DNA of 64,000 bases from Limnomonas spitsbergensis (lineage: Eukaryota > Chlorophyta > Chlorophyceae > Chlamydomonadales). The stretch spans positions 549,970 through 613,969 of the forward strand of contig JAYJMM010000057.1 of NCBI GenBank assembly GCA_037349105.1. The letters run 5' to 3'. Numbering within the stretch: position 1 is the stretch's first letter; each line of letters begins with the position of its first letter. The notes beneath the pieces are model-generated. The model saw only the letters and a program-made list of their open reading frames with translations. It was not told the origin of the DNA and ran no database searches. A program made the position numbers and the translations under genes. Of the stretch, positions 12,076-21,639 are shown piece by piece.

Positions 12076-12439
12076 CCTGCCCACCCGAACCCTAAGCCCT
12101 GGCCTTACCTGCATGGCATGCACTACCAACCCATGCACCCGAAAACCTTAACAACATGCAATACCAGCCCACCCTAACCCTAAGCCATGGCCCTATGAGC
12201 ATGGTAAGCAGCACCATCCCTCCTACCCTTCTCCCTTCAAGACGCAGTAGGCTAGCCCCCCCCCCAGGTTTAAGCCACTGGGATCTTACCTGCTATGGCT
12301 GCAGGTTCATTGCCCTCTCTGTTGCCGCGGGTCCAGTTGGCACCTTTACTTCCACTGCCGCCGCTCCCTCCGTTGCCGTGGGCCCAACACGCACCACTCC
12401 CGATGTTGCCGCTGGTCAGGCCCCTGTCACTTACTGGGG
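12076..12439. other. Intergenic stretch, no supported gene
   Basis: This is C-rich sequence with two short telomere-like matches on the minus strand (CCCTAAGCC near 12089 and ACCCTAACCCTAAG near 12172). A plus-strand open frame of 134 codons crosses 12156-12557 and is rich in Ala, Pro, Val and Thr. I see no motif or splice context that would support it. Confidence 0.5.
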
Positions 12440-12602
12440 GGTCGGACCCATTCCCCGGCTTATATTCAGCTATATGCTTCCAAATGGTGTTCTTATAAGA
12501 TTTCTAAAGCCTGTTTCGCTCGCGTGGGTTGTGAAAAGGCGTCAACCTGGGCACTGAAAGCCCCCGTTTGGGGGGGGGGGCACCCGGGGTATGGGTCCGA
12601 CC
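12440..12602. mobile_element. Possible small inverted-repeat element (MITE-like)
   Basis: GGTCGGACCCATTCCCC at 12440-12456 is the inverse of GGGGTATGGGTCCGACC at 12586-12602 with one mismatch in 17. The 163-bp span would suit a nonautonomous inverted-repeat element. I do not see a clear target-site duplication, and a 12-base G run lies just inside the right arm, so this call is tentative. Confidence 0.35.
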
Positions 12603-12690
12603 AGGGTCCCCTGGGTCCGAACTCTTAAGCGACATGCCCCTTTGTTGGGCCACCTCACACCTTTAAAAGCAAAATAGTCTACATGTCGCT

Positions 12691-12750
12691 TTCAAATGAC
12701 CCTAAAGCTTGACAAGCAACAGTGCTTATCAAGCTTTAGGGTCATTTGAA
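12691..12750. other. Long perfect hairpin (22-bp stem plus 5 bp)
   Basis: Positions 12691-12712 are the exact reverse complement of 12729-12750. After one mismatch the stem continues for 5 bp to a 4-base loop. A shorter outer pair, AAGCGACATG at 12628 and CATGTCGCTT at 12682, is also inverted. A stem of this quality could be a fold-back element, a small-RNA precursor or a cruciform site. No flanking gene explains it. Confidence 0.8.
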
Positions 12751-12899
12751 CTACGGTTCTGGGACCCCTATGCTGCGTATTATTTTCTTTGGTCTCAGTG
12801 AGACAACAGTCGCTAGGGACCCCCATTAGGTATCCCGTATCTACTAGGTTCTTCAATCTCTCCTCACCCACTGCAGCTTCTTCCTATGTATTATTCTGA

Positions 12900-13148
12900 T
12901 CCTCCAACCCCACTCCCCACTTTGGTTACCGCATCCCTAGGGGGTGTTTTGTGAAAGAATTATCAAGTGACACCACCAACGATGCTTCTAAATTTCACTT
13001 GTTCAAATTTGACCACGGTGCAGGATTTTGGACAAGCTGCTAACGAAGCTGCTGATGGAACTGCTACCGGAGTCATGGAGCTCCTTGTTGTGCTGGCAAG
13101 CGGGAGATTCTATGAAAGAGGCGTATACATGAATTGACTCTGGAGGCC
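12900..13148 (+). pseudogene. Upstream coding-like fragment with frame changes
   Basis: One frame is open from 12900 to about 13019 and reads plausible protein (FGYRIPRGCFVKELSSDTTN, then KFHLFKFDHG). A second frame is protein-like from about 13021 to 13134 (QAANEAADGTATGVMELLVV, then GRFYERGVYMN). The first frame reopens at 13116 and runs into the downstream gene (ELTLEAMNTLF). The composition suggests one original coding region with two compensating frame changes, at about 13019 and 13130. The spaces are too small for ordinary introns. Sequencing error is the alternative. I do not recognise the family. Confidence 0.5.
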
Positions 13149-14952
13149 ATGAACACCCTTTTTCGTTGTAAGAGTGGAGCTCCGCGGTCGCTTGAAGCTA
13201 GGGTGCTCTTGATGGAGGCCTTCCTCCGACGCAAAGACGTGAAAGCCACCTTCCCGAACAAGGCCTTCTCCTTGTCTCCAGATGATTGTGACCAAGCGAG
13301 TGAGATGTTCAAGACCTTGAAAGAGAGTCTCAAACATGGTGTAATGCCATCAGGTGGTGGTCAGCTCACGGGCATCAAGCGAGCAAAAGTTTCGGCCCTA
13401 TCCTCATAGGCACTACGCACTACACATATATGCTCATACCTTACATGATGCAGCCATGACACCTGCTGTTACGCACTACCTGACATGATGCAGCCATGAC
13501 ACCTGCTGTTACGCACTACCTAACATGATGCAGCCATGACACCTGCTGTTACGCACTACCTGACATGATGCAGCCATGACACCTGCTGTTACGCACTACC
13601 TGACATGATGCAGCCATGACACCTGCTGTTACGCACTACCTGACATGATGCAGCCATGACACATGCTGTTACGCACTACCTGACATGATGCAGCCATGAC
13701 ACCTGTTGTTACGCAATACCTGACATGATGCAGCCATGACACCTGCTGTTACGCACTACCTGACATGATGCAGCCATGACACATGCTGTTACGCACTACC
13801 TGACATGATGCAGCCATGACACCTGCTGTTACGCACTACCTGACATGATACAGCCATGACACCTGCTGTTACGCACTACCTGACACTGGACTGAGCGCAA
13901 ATCAGAGTCTGTCAGGGACGGCAACGCAAGGCAGAGAACAGCAGACGAAATCGGGCTCAACCTCTCCCGCCAACTGGGCCGACTCTCTCCGAACATTGAT
14001 CGCATTGTTGCTGTCAGGTGAGATGACTATGCACAAGGCTGGCTGAAGTGTTGATTATTTGTTTTCACTCGTTGGCTAAGAAGCTCCCTTAGTCATTCGA
14101 GGCACGAGAATGCCAGACTTCTCTCTCACTAGTTTTTCACAGTCTGAGCAATGAATAAAAAGTGTCTGAGGTGTGAATAAGTGTGAAAGGTGCAGCGCAG
14201 CCGCATGGGTGTGTGGGGTGGGGGGGCCCCCTGCCTAGGGGTCTGGGGACCAGCGGCACCCGGTCGATTTAGCTCAGAAATAGTACGTAGCTTTAAATCT
14301 CGAGAACCGCGTCCCACATATATTTATAATTCCACTGTTCATGTCCAATCAGGCACTGTTAAGAGCTGAGCGGCAGCTGCTGCTTCGCAGAAGTAAAATA
14401 CTTCAAGATTTATATTTCCAGTCAGGTCTTTTTCTACTTCTGTCGTAAATTAATTTTGCCTTTTTTGTGGCCTCAGACCATTTATGGCCCCCCCCCCAAA
14501 AAACTGCCTCTCACTGTTTTTGCATCTGTGGCCATTCCCAGGCATGATGACCCAATCTTCGCTGAAACGTACGACTACTTCTTGCTGAGAGTCACGGCGA
14601 ACTACTTGGCACCTGGTGGTCTCCTGAAAGCTATGACAGACGACTACGGCGCAAGATTTGGCAGGACGTCTCTGGTCTTGGAGGGTTCCTACTTTGAGCA
14701 TGTTCCTAGCACCCCGTTGACAGTTGGCCCCTCAGCAGGTGTTGGTCCCTCGACGGGCATTGATGCTGATGAGGATCGTGCAGGCCCCCAGTTTCATTTG
14801 ATTGCTGATAAAAAGCCTTGGTTTGGGCACACTCAGTCGTCCTGGCCAATATCAAAGTTACATCGAAGTTGCTCCCTAGACGTAAGGGCGCTGCAGCCGG
14901 CAAAGTCGTGTACATCATTACAAGCGACGAGGATGCTCGCATGCGTCGGTAA
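13149..14952 (+). CDS. Spliced gene of unknown function, four exons, 224 aa
   Basis: The exons are 13149-13388, 13896-14017, 14542-14738 and 14837-14952. All inferred introns are GT-AG, the phases agree, and the total of 675 bases ends at TAA 14950. The second exon reads RKSESVRDGNARQRTADEIG, the third HDDPIFAETYDYFLLRVTAN and EGSYFEHVPS, and the last VVLANIKVTSKLLPRRKG then VVYIITSDEDARMRR. These look like real protein, with no repeat structure. The protein has a basic patch across the first junction (KRAK|RKSE) and a basic C-terminus. No signal peptide or membrane segment is visible. I do not recognise a domain. The start is uncertain: the first ATG of the open frame at 13149 was used, but coding-like sequence continues upstream with frame changes (12900-13148), so the gene may be longer or a decaying copy. 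The first junction is the weakest, because an unspliced reading would stop at TAG 13407. Intron 1 holds a 40-bp minisatellite. Confidence 0.55.
13441..13884. repeat. 40-bp minisatellite, eleven units
   Basis: Eleven copies of a 40-bp unit containing GATGCAGCCATGACACCTGC and TGTTACGCACTACCTGACAT show only one or two changes each, for example ACATGCTG for ACCTGCTG in two units. In the gene model the array lies within intron 1 (13389-13895). If the intron call is wrong it lies just after a stop codon at 13407. Confidence 0.93.
14018..14541 (+). other. Intron 2 of the plus-strand gene
   Basis: The donor is GTGAGA after GTCAG at 14017, and the acceptor is CCATTCCCAG ending at 14541. The interval is AT-rich in its second half and contains a G run followed by CCCC at 14219-14232 and a C run with an A run at 14488-14503. 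Joining across it restores an Arg codon in frame. An alternative acceptor CCTCAG at 14476 gives the wrong phase. Confidence 0.55.
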
Positions 14953-15475
14953 CTTTCGTCGGTTTGAAAGTCGCTTGAATAAAAAACGATCGCGTTTGAA
15001 CGGGCCGCTTGATTCAAACTCAAGCATAATCGGAGATCGTCCATATTCAAGCATGTTTGAGCACCACTTGAATCAACCGTCGATCAATCATTACATCTGC
15101 AATTCAAGCATGCTTGAATCAAACTGAGTCATAAGCGGCCACTTGCTTGAATCGAGTGGGGTTGAAAAGGGTCTGAATCAAGTACTAATCAAAAAGTAAA
15201 AAAACAATCAATCATGTTTGAATCAAACTCAGTCTCAAGCGGACCTTTATCTGAATCATGTGTTGTTTATAACATTCTGAATCAAGTATACTGGTCAAAC
15301 AGAAAACCATATTTCAAGCATGTCTGAATCAAACCCAGTCTCAATCGCTACATGTCTGAATCAAAGGGGGCCAATTGTCGCATGAATCAACTACTCGACC
15401 TCTGTTGGTGAAACAGTAATAATATGTAACAAATACTATATGAAACGTCCCCTTGTTGCCTGCATTTCAAGGTTG
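14953..15475. repeat. Intergenic region with TTGAATCAA-type repeats
   Basis: The 523 bp between the two convergent genes are AT-rich and contain many copies of TTGAATCAA, TGAATCAA and CAAGCATG(T/C)TTGAA. A longer block close to GTTTGAATCAAACTCAGTCT recurs three times between about 15100 and 15350. TTGAATCAA is near-palindromic. Both genes probably end their transcripts here. No gene is seen. Confidence 0.65.
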
Positions 15476-17807
15476 CTACTTCGACTTGCAAGTAATGCGG
15501 AGGCCCGTGATCTTGTCCCATCCGTGAGCGAAGCCAAGCCTCTCTACCTCTACCGCCTCTGCTAGGATGAGCGCGAGGTGCCCATCTCCCTTTGCAGTCG
15601 CCGACACTCCAGCCAACTCCCTCAGCCGGTTCTTAATCTATAGCACATGAATGCGAAATCATATTATCAGAGAGGTGAATGAGTCATGCACTATTGAAAG
15701 TATACTCTGGGTATCTTTAAGATGAGTGGAAGTAAGGACTGTCATGTGTCCCTGTAGTAAATGTTATGATGCAAAAATAGCAGCATTTGAAGTCAATGAA
15801 CCTTGAATGTAGAGGACATGCCAAGATCTGAAATTGAAATTACCTTGAAACTGAAGAAAGCGAGCCATTGGATGGTCACTGCGGGAGTATTAACCGGTGT
15901 GCGCGCGCCCGTGAGCACGGCCCTCTTATCCATGCCGATGGCAATGGCTGACAAGAATGCGCGGGCGTCGAAAGGCTGAGAGTTGCTGCGGTATACCATG
16001 TTGCCCTCACCGACAGGCAGCAGTTGTTGTTCTGCCCACTCCTTCACCGCTGCCTTGTTGCTCTCAGAAGTGTCCTTCGTATTCTTCGTGTTGCAGACCA
16101 TGAACTGGTCAAACTGCAGTAGCATGAATGAGGGTTGTTTCATGTATTCATTATTAATTATTAAAGAGATATTTTAAATTACAAAGCCAACAACTTCAGC
16201 AATTTAAGAGAGTTACTTTGGTGGCACATGTCAAAGCCAAGAAGTTGAGCAATTAACCAGCAATTACTAATTAGATATTGATAATTACTTTGGTGGCACA
16301 TGTCCAAGCCAGCAATTAATCAGCAATTTATGATACATTGATAACACAAATTAGTAAACCATCTACTTCAAAGAGAGTTACTCTGGTGGCTCTAAGCCTG
16401 ACATGCACATAGTCTACAAGCACGTCTGAAATGTATATCTATCACTCACCGCGCGCGTAGAGATCTGCCCAACTTGATTGGAAAACTTGTTCTGCCAGAC
16501 CGCTCTCCCACCCTGACAGCCTGGAAATAGGCCACCGTTGTTGACCACCTTGTAGACCCAGAACTGGTTCCAGTGGGCACGGTTTGTGGCAAACCCAGGG
16601 TCGAACTGCTGCTGGAACTCATGGATGGGTTCGTAGCTGAGAAGGTACTTAAGTCTCAGTCTCATTCCCTGTCAGCAAGAACTTGGAGTCTTTTTTTGTC
16701 CGGGACAATAGACAGCTCACTGCCTTCCCAATAAGGTCCTGCATGATGTAAATACAAGTACAGAATTAGGTGGCCATCGCTTATTCATTTATGTGCCGCG
16801 AACTGTAGGACAAAAAGCCAAGTTACATCTCCCGGCCGGCCCTACTAGGTAGTACTGCCCACCCTGGCCAATCTTACGCGCTCATCTTATTCAACTAGTA
16901 CCACTGATGCATTATAAGCCTCAAACCTGGGAGGCGACAATATAACACGGTAACCTCACCAACAGCATCTTGTTGGCGCGCATGTATGCGTTGGCATGGC
17001 CACCACTGCGAAGTCCTGCTCCACTTTCTGTCAGGTCCACATGGCTGATGTCCGCCTGTCTTCCGGGCTGAATCAACTTCTCCGGCTGCGAGGACGAAAT
17101 TTTCTCATTCAGGGCAGTTGACAATCAGGTAGTGGCAGATGTCATTCCTTACCTCGACCCGGAGCATGCCCAGCTTGACCTCTTCCCCTTTCAAGAGGGG
17201 GGCTAAGTAACTCGTTGCCACTGACGGCCATGAAATCGGGTGTCATAAATGTCTCAAGCCCCTGTCCCGCGGACGAAACGCGGGAGTTTCGCGTTGTTTC
17301 CTGTGACGAACCCTTGCCAATACTGGGCGGATCGGGGAGATCATCATTCTCTGTGTCTTTTTCCTCCATCCAGTCGTCGTCCCCAAGGGAATGATCTAGG
17401 AGATCAGTGTCTTGAGGCTCATTGCCTGGATGCAAAAAAACAGAACAGTGAGGACAGGCAACGAGTTCGCAGATTATGCAAGGGCCGCTGCGTCTTATGT
17501 CCTATAAGATGAATATCTCACCGCTCTGAACAGAATGCCCTCCAGCTTTGCGCGCAATAGGCTGAGGGGTGTTTTCTGGCAGAGGAGCCGTGGAGGGGGC
17601 CGCGCCACTGTCTGCACGGAACACACTAGTCTAGATCTCTTCATTTCGGCAAATTAAAATGCAGTGAGCTCGTTCACCATTGACTGCCTCTCCCTCTGTA
17701 TCAACCGCGATAGCAGCCCTCTTTTTGCCTACGATAGTTGGTTTGAGAACTTTATAGAGAGACTTTCCAGCAGCAACTCTCATACTAGATGGACGAATAT
17801 AGGACAT
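15476..17807 (-). CDS. Spliced gene of unknown function, eight exons, 388 aa
   Basis: On the minus strand the exons are 17807-17678, 17611-17522, 17425-17324, 17220-17153, 17085-16960, 16668-16450, 16113-15844 and 15637-15476. They total 1167 bases. All seven introns are GT-AG and the reading frame stays open through every junction to TAG at 15478. The ATG at 17807 follows ACC. Residues 1-43 are basic (MSYIRPSSMRVAAGKSLYKV, then VGKKRAA). Residues 75-105 are acidic (LGDDDWMEEKDTENDD). Residues 108-335 form the main body, including LLKGEEVKLGMLRVE, LLSYEPIHEFQQQFDPGF, HWNQFWVYKVVNNGGLFPGC, VWQNKFSNQVGQ and RSNSQPFDARAFLSAIAIGM. The last exon, residues 336-388, reads IKNRLRELAGVSATAKGDGH then LGFAHGWDKITGLRI. 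No signal peptide or membrane helix is visible. I do not recognise the family. The third intron (17221-17323) is the least certain; GGGTTCG about 10 bases later is an alternative donor in the same phase. Confidence 0.72.
16114..16449 (-). other. Intron with imperfect internal direct repeats
   Basis: This 336-bp intron of the eight-exon gene is AT-rich. It carries three imperfect copies of a block resembling AGAGTTACTTTGGTGGCACA, followed by AAGCCA and AGCAATTA runs. It begins with GTGAGT on the minus strand and ends in CTACTGCAG. Confidence 0.7.
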
Positions 17808-18040
17808 GGTAAAGAAAGGCAGATATTGTCGGCGGATGTCACCTTTCAATTTGAAACAACGAAATACACCTGTATTCACACAAGTCACACATCTCGCAAC
17901 GCGACATTGTCCACTCACGAGATGTATGAAGCAAGTGTGGCGGAACAAGGCAGTTGACGCTAACGTGTCCGCTTGCGCTCGTCAACGCCCCCCCTTATAA
18001 CACACTCAAGCGTTTGTTCTATTTCAGTACGGTCACTCTG
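17808..18040. promoter_or_regulatory. Probable 5' region of the minus-strand gene
   Basis: These 233 bp lie upstream of the ATG at 17807 and before a possible divergent plus-strand start at 18041. I see no clear TATA box. A C run (17989-17995) and a TTCTATTTCAG splice-acceptor-like stretch at about 18016-18026 are the notable parts. The promoter role is inferred only from position. Confidence 0.3.
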
Positions 18041-18190
18041 ATGACAAGTCAGGACATTGCCTCTTCCTCAGAACATGACTCTCCAAGCCTTCTAAGCAGC
18101 AGCAAGGTCACTAAGCTGCAGCGACGGAAGCCTACCAGCATGTGTACAGGAGCGAGAGTTATCCGGCAGCTCGGAATTTGGCCGACCTAA
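18041..18190 (+). CDS. Short possible coding start, unknown (divergent)
   Basis: An ATG at 18041 opens a 49-codon frame beginning MTSQDIASSSEHDSPSLLSS and then KVTKLQRRKPTS. The N-terminal part is Ser-rich and looks like a real protein start. From about 18143 another frame reads YRSESYPAARNLADLSKRAA and continues to about 18270, so a splice or frame change may join the two. No downstream exon is evident before the minisatellite, so the gene is probably truncated or spurious. Confidence 0.25.
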   Translation: MTSQDIASSSEHDSPSLLSSSKVTKLQRRKPTSMCTGARVIRQLGIWPT

Positions 18191-18249
18191 GCAAACGGGC
18201 AGCAGCTGCGACAAGAGTAGATGAGGCAGCACCAGAAATAGGCAGTAGT

Positions 18250-18715
18250 ACACCCCTCAGTGTGGGGTCAGCGCTGTGGGACTCGCATTTCAACATGCAT
18301 GTCTGGCATGGGCATTGCCTGACCCATATACTGTATACACTGATACGCACAAGGCCCAAGCGCAACGTCCCGCCGGCATGCACAACGCCCTTCTTGCATG
18401 ACCATATCCCTCGAGTATGAACAGTGCCCCACACATATAATAGCATTTCCTGGTATGCCTATTGCCGGCCTGTTTGCAATGCCCTACTTGAATCCGTAGC
18501 ACCCCATAAGCTCGTGTGCATGCACAGCGCTTGCCCGATGGGCAGTGCCACCCATATGCACAGCAACACTCGCATTTATATGTCATGCGGATTGGTTCAG
18601 TTCCCCACCCACAGGCACAGCGCCGCCCACCCACATCATTTATTGTGCACAGCGCCCGCTCGTATTACCATGGTATAGTGCCCACCCGCATGCACGGCAC
18701 CTACCTCTATGGAAT
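18250..18715. repeat. Degenerate CATGCACAGCGCCC-type repeats leading into the 41-bp array
   Basis: Short blocks such as GCATGCACAACGCCC, GCACAGCGCCCGC and TATAGTGCCCACCCGCATGC recur at irregular 30-45 bp spacing. They resemble a decayed form of the adjacent 41-bp unit (CCC..CC, GGT, CAGCGC, CGCATG). No gene is supported. Confidence 0.55.
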
Positions 18716-20830
18716 ATGCCCTGCCAGTGGGTGCAGCGCTTCACCAGCATACCGCCCGTATGACATGTACCCTACCAGTGGGTGCAGCGCAACTGCCTGA
18801 ATTTCCTGTGCCCTACCAGTGCGTGAAGCGCAACTGCCTGCATGTCCTGTGCCCTACCGGTGGGTGCAGTGCAACCACCTGCATTTCCTGTGCCCTACCG
18901 GTGGGTGCAGCGCAACCGCCTGCATTTCCTGTGCCCTACTGATGGGTGCTGTGCAACCGCCTGCATTTCCTGTGCCTTTCGGTGGGTGTAGCGCAACCGC
19001 ATGCATTTCTTGTACCATACCACTGGGTGCAGCGCAACTGCCTGCATTTCCTGTGCCCTACCGGTGGGTGCAGCGCAACCGCCTGCATTTCCTGTGCCCC
19101 ACTGGTGGGTGCAGCGCAACCGCCTGCATTTCCTGTGCCCCACCGGTGGGTGATGCGCAACCGCCTGCATTTCCTGTGCACTACCGGTGGGTGCAGCGCA
19201 ACTGCCTGCATTTCCTGTGCCCTGCAGGTGGGTGTAGCGCAACTACATGCATTTCCTGTGCCCTACCGATGGGGGCAGCGCAACCGTCTGCATTTACTAT
19301 TCGCTACCGGTGGGTGTAGCGCAACCGCCTGCATTTCCTGTGCCCTACCAGTGTGTGCAGCGCAACTGCCTGCATTTATGTGCCCTACTAGTGGTTGCTG
19401 CGCATCTGCCTGCATTTCCTGTGCCCCACCGGTTGGTGCAGCGCAACCGCCTGCATTTCCTGTGCCCCACTGGTGGGTGCAGCGCAACCGCCTGCATTTC
19501 CTGTGCCCCACCGGTGGGTGCAGCGCAACCGCCTGCATGTCCTGTGCCCTACCAGTGGGTGCAGCGCAACTGCCTGCATTTCTGTGCCCTACTGGTGGGT
19601 ACAACGCAACTGCCTGCATTACCTGTGCCCTACCGGTGGGTGCAGTGCAACCACCTGCATTTCCTGTGCCCCACCGGTGGGTGCAGCGCAACCGCCTGCA
19701 TTTCGTGTGCCCTACTGGTGGGTGTAGCGCAACCGCCTGCATTTCCTGTGCCCTCCGGTGGGTGTAGCGCAACTGCCTGCATTTCCTGTGCCCTACCAGT
19801 GGGTGCAGCGCAACCGCCTGTATTTCCTGTGCCCTACCGGTTGGTGCAGCGCAACCGCCTGCATTTCCTGTGCCCTACCAGTTGGTGCTGCGCAACCGCC
19901 TGCATTTCCAGTGCCCCACCGGTTGGTGCAGCGCAACCGCCTGCACTTCTTGTGCCCTACCGGTGGGTGTTGCGCAACTGCATGCATTTCCTGTGCCCTA
20001 CCGATGGGTGCAGCGCAATCGTCTGCATTTACTATTCGCTACCTGTGGGTTTAGCGCAACCGCTTGTATTTCCTGTGCCCTACCAGTGTGTGCAGCGCAA
20101 CTGCCTGCATTTCTGTGCCCTATTGCTGGGTACAACGCAACTGCCTGAATTTCCTGTGCCCCACCGGTGGGTGCAGCGCAACCGCCTGCATTTCGTGTGC
20201 CCTACTGGTGGGTGTAGCGCAACCGCCTGCATTTCCTGTGCCCTCCGGTGGGTGTAGCGCAACTGCCTGCATTTCCTGTGCCATACCAGTGGGTGCAGCG
20301 CAACCGCCTGTATTTCCTGTGCCCTACCGGTTGGTGCAGCGCAACCGCCTGCATTTCCTGTGCCCTACCGGTTGGTGCAGCGCAACCGCCTGCATTTCCA
20401 GTGCCCCACTGGTGGGTGCAGCGCAACCGCCTGCACTTCTTGTGCCCTACCGGTGGGTGCAGCGCAACCGCCTGCATTTCCTATTCACTACCGGTGGGTG
20501 TAGCGCAACTGCCTGCATTTCCTGTGCCCTACCAGTGGGTGCAGCGCAACCGCCCGTATGGATTGTGTCCTACCGGTGGGTGCAGCGCAACCGTTTGTAT
20601 GGACCGTCACTGGTGGGTGCAGTGCAACCGCCTGTATCGACCCTGCCCTACCGCCGGGTTCAGCGCAACCATATGTATCGACTTTGCCCTACTGGTTTGG
20701 TGCAGCGTTACTATCCATATGGACTGTGCCCTACCGGTGGGTGCAGTGCTACCGTCCGTATGGACTGTGCCTAACTGAAGGTTATAGCGCTCCAATCATA
20801 TCAACTGCAACCTACCGGTGGGTTATCAAT
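18716..20830. repeat. 41-bp minisatellite, about 50 units
   Basis: The unit contains GTGCCCTACCGGTGGGTGCA followed by GCGCAACCGCCTGCATTTCC. GTGGGTGCAG and ATGGGTGCTG at 18901 and 18942 show the 41-bp spacing. Variants include GTTGG for GTGGG, CAACTG for CAACCG and CCCCAC for CCCTAC. Units 2-3 bases short (CCCTCCGG) shift the frame. The last units change GCATTTCCT to GTATGGA. Overlapping open frames on both strands, rich in Cys, Pro, Ala and Phe, come from the repeat and are not taken as genes. Confidence 0.92.
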
Positions 20831-20849
20831 TTACTCAAGAGATGTTTGG

Positions 20850-21120
20850 GTTGAACATCCAAGAATTCAGCGGCATGGTGCACACTAGCTAGGTCCAGTG
20901 GGTAGCAAGCCTACTGTGGGCACATGAAGTGAAGGAATAGAGAGGGAGCACTGCCCGTAGTACGTTGCGGTGAAGCGGTCTGCCTACGTGTTCGTAATTT
21001 GCTCAGGTTCATGGGGCTGAAAAGCCAAGGACACTGCAGCATGGTGCCCACTAGCTAGGGCCAGTGGGCAGAAGGTCTAGACAGTTGTGAAAGGATAGAG
21101 AGGGAGCGCTGACAACGCTC
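20850..21120. repeat. Imperfect direct repeat, two copies
   Basis: GCATGGTGCACACTAGCTAG near 20873 and GCATGGTGCCCACTAGCTAG near 21040 each begin a block that continues with CCAGTGGG and ends in ATAGAGAGGGAGC. The copies are spaced about 168 bp apart. No coding region is seen. Confidence 0.7.
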
Positions 21121-21164
21121 ACCTTTCCTAAAGCAATCTTAAATGTCGGGCGGATGAGCTTCAC

Positions 21165-21398
21165 ATGATTTACTTCCCGATCTACACATACCTTCGATTT
21201 CAATTTAACCTCACTTTCCATAATGACCTAGAGGATGAGGATGAGGCCATGAAACGGTACGCAAATGGAAGATGGGGCAAACTAAATGCAGAGGTTTTTG
21301 CATCTATGTTATGGAAGAAATTTGGTTATCTTATCTTTCAGTGGATGAAGAGAGAGAATCATCTCAAAACTTTGCCAAATCCCCCGTCTCCCCCCTAA
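21165..21398 (+). CDS. Orphan coding fragment, unknown
   Basis: The frame from ATG 21165 gives 77 residues, including FPIYTYLRFQFNLTFHNDLE, DEDEAMKRYANGRWGKLNAE and FASMLWKKFGYLIFQWMKRE. Composition is ordinary protein, unlike the neighbouring repeats. The frame is open a little further upstream (NLKCRADELH), so the ATG may be internal and the piece an exon or remnant. The tail after about 21360 is low-complexity Pro/Ser. I do not recognise the family. Confidence 0.4.
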   Translation: MIYFPIYTYLRFQFNLTFHNDLEDEDEAMKRYANGRWGKLNAEVFASMLWKKFGYLIFQWMKRENHLKTLPNPPSPP

Positions 21399-21639
21399 TA
21401 CTCTGGGTGGTTCTCAACCGAACTCTATTGCACCCACGTCAAGTTTTATGACTGGGGCTTATCTTCTGCACTATGGGGTTCATTCCCACGCCACTGTCGT
21501 GGTTGTGTGCTAGTTGCTTGCCCAAGCGGGTCACTGGTTTTCGCTTTATGTCCTAGTGTATCAAGTGCATGTACCGGTTTTCGGGCACAGGTCCCATGCA
21601 TCAAATGTGATGCTCTGATGGATTGTAAAAACTTCACAA

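Noticed and set aside
12172..12185. Interstitial telomere tract
   Set aside because: Only about two CCCTAA-type repeats are present and they do not match CCCTAAA exactly; chance in C-rich sequence is likely.
13441..13884. CRISPR-like array
   Set aside because: The eleven 40-bp units are directly contiguous with no unique spacers, and the genome is eukaryotic with a telomere.
14456..15127. Single 223-codon plus-strand frame
   Set aside because: It has no ATG near its start, and its 3' half is of poor composition. The splice model with exons at 14542-14738 and 14837-14952 explains the protein-like parts and gives a better C-terminus.
16450..16738. Longer exon with an acceptor at 16739 in the minus-strand gene
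   Set aside because: It would need a one-base frameshift near 16650. Using the acceptor ACAG at 16669 keeps the whole gene in frame without any error.
18716..20830. Cys-rich secreted protein in the 41-bp array
   Set aside because: 41 is not divisible by 3, so the reading cycles through three frames; similar peptides appear in all frames and on both strands.
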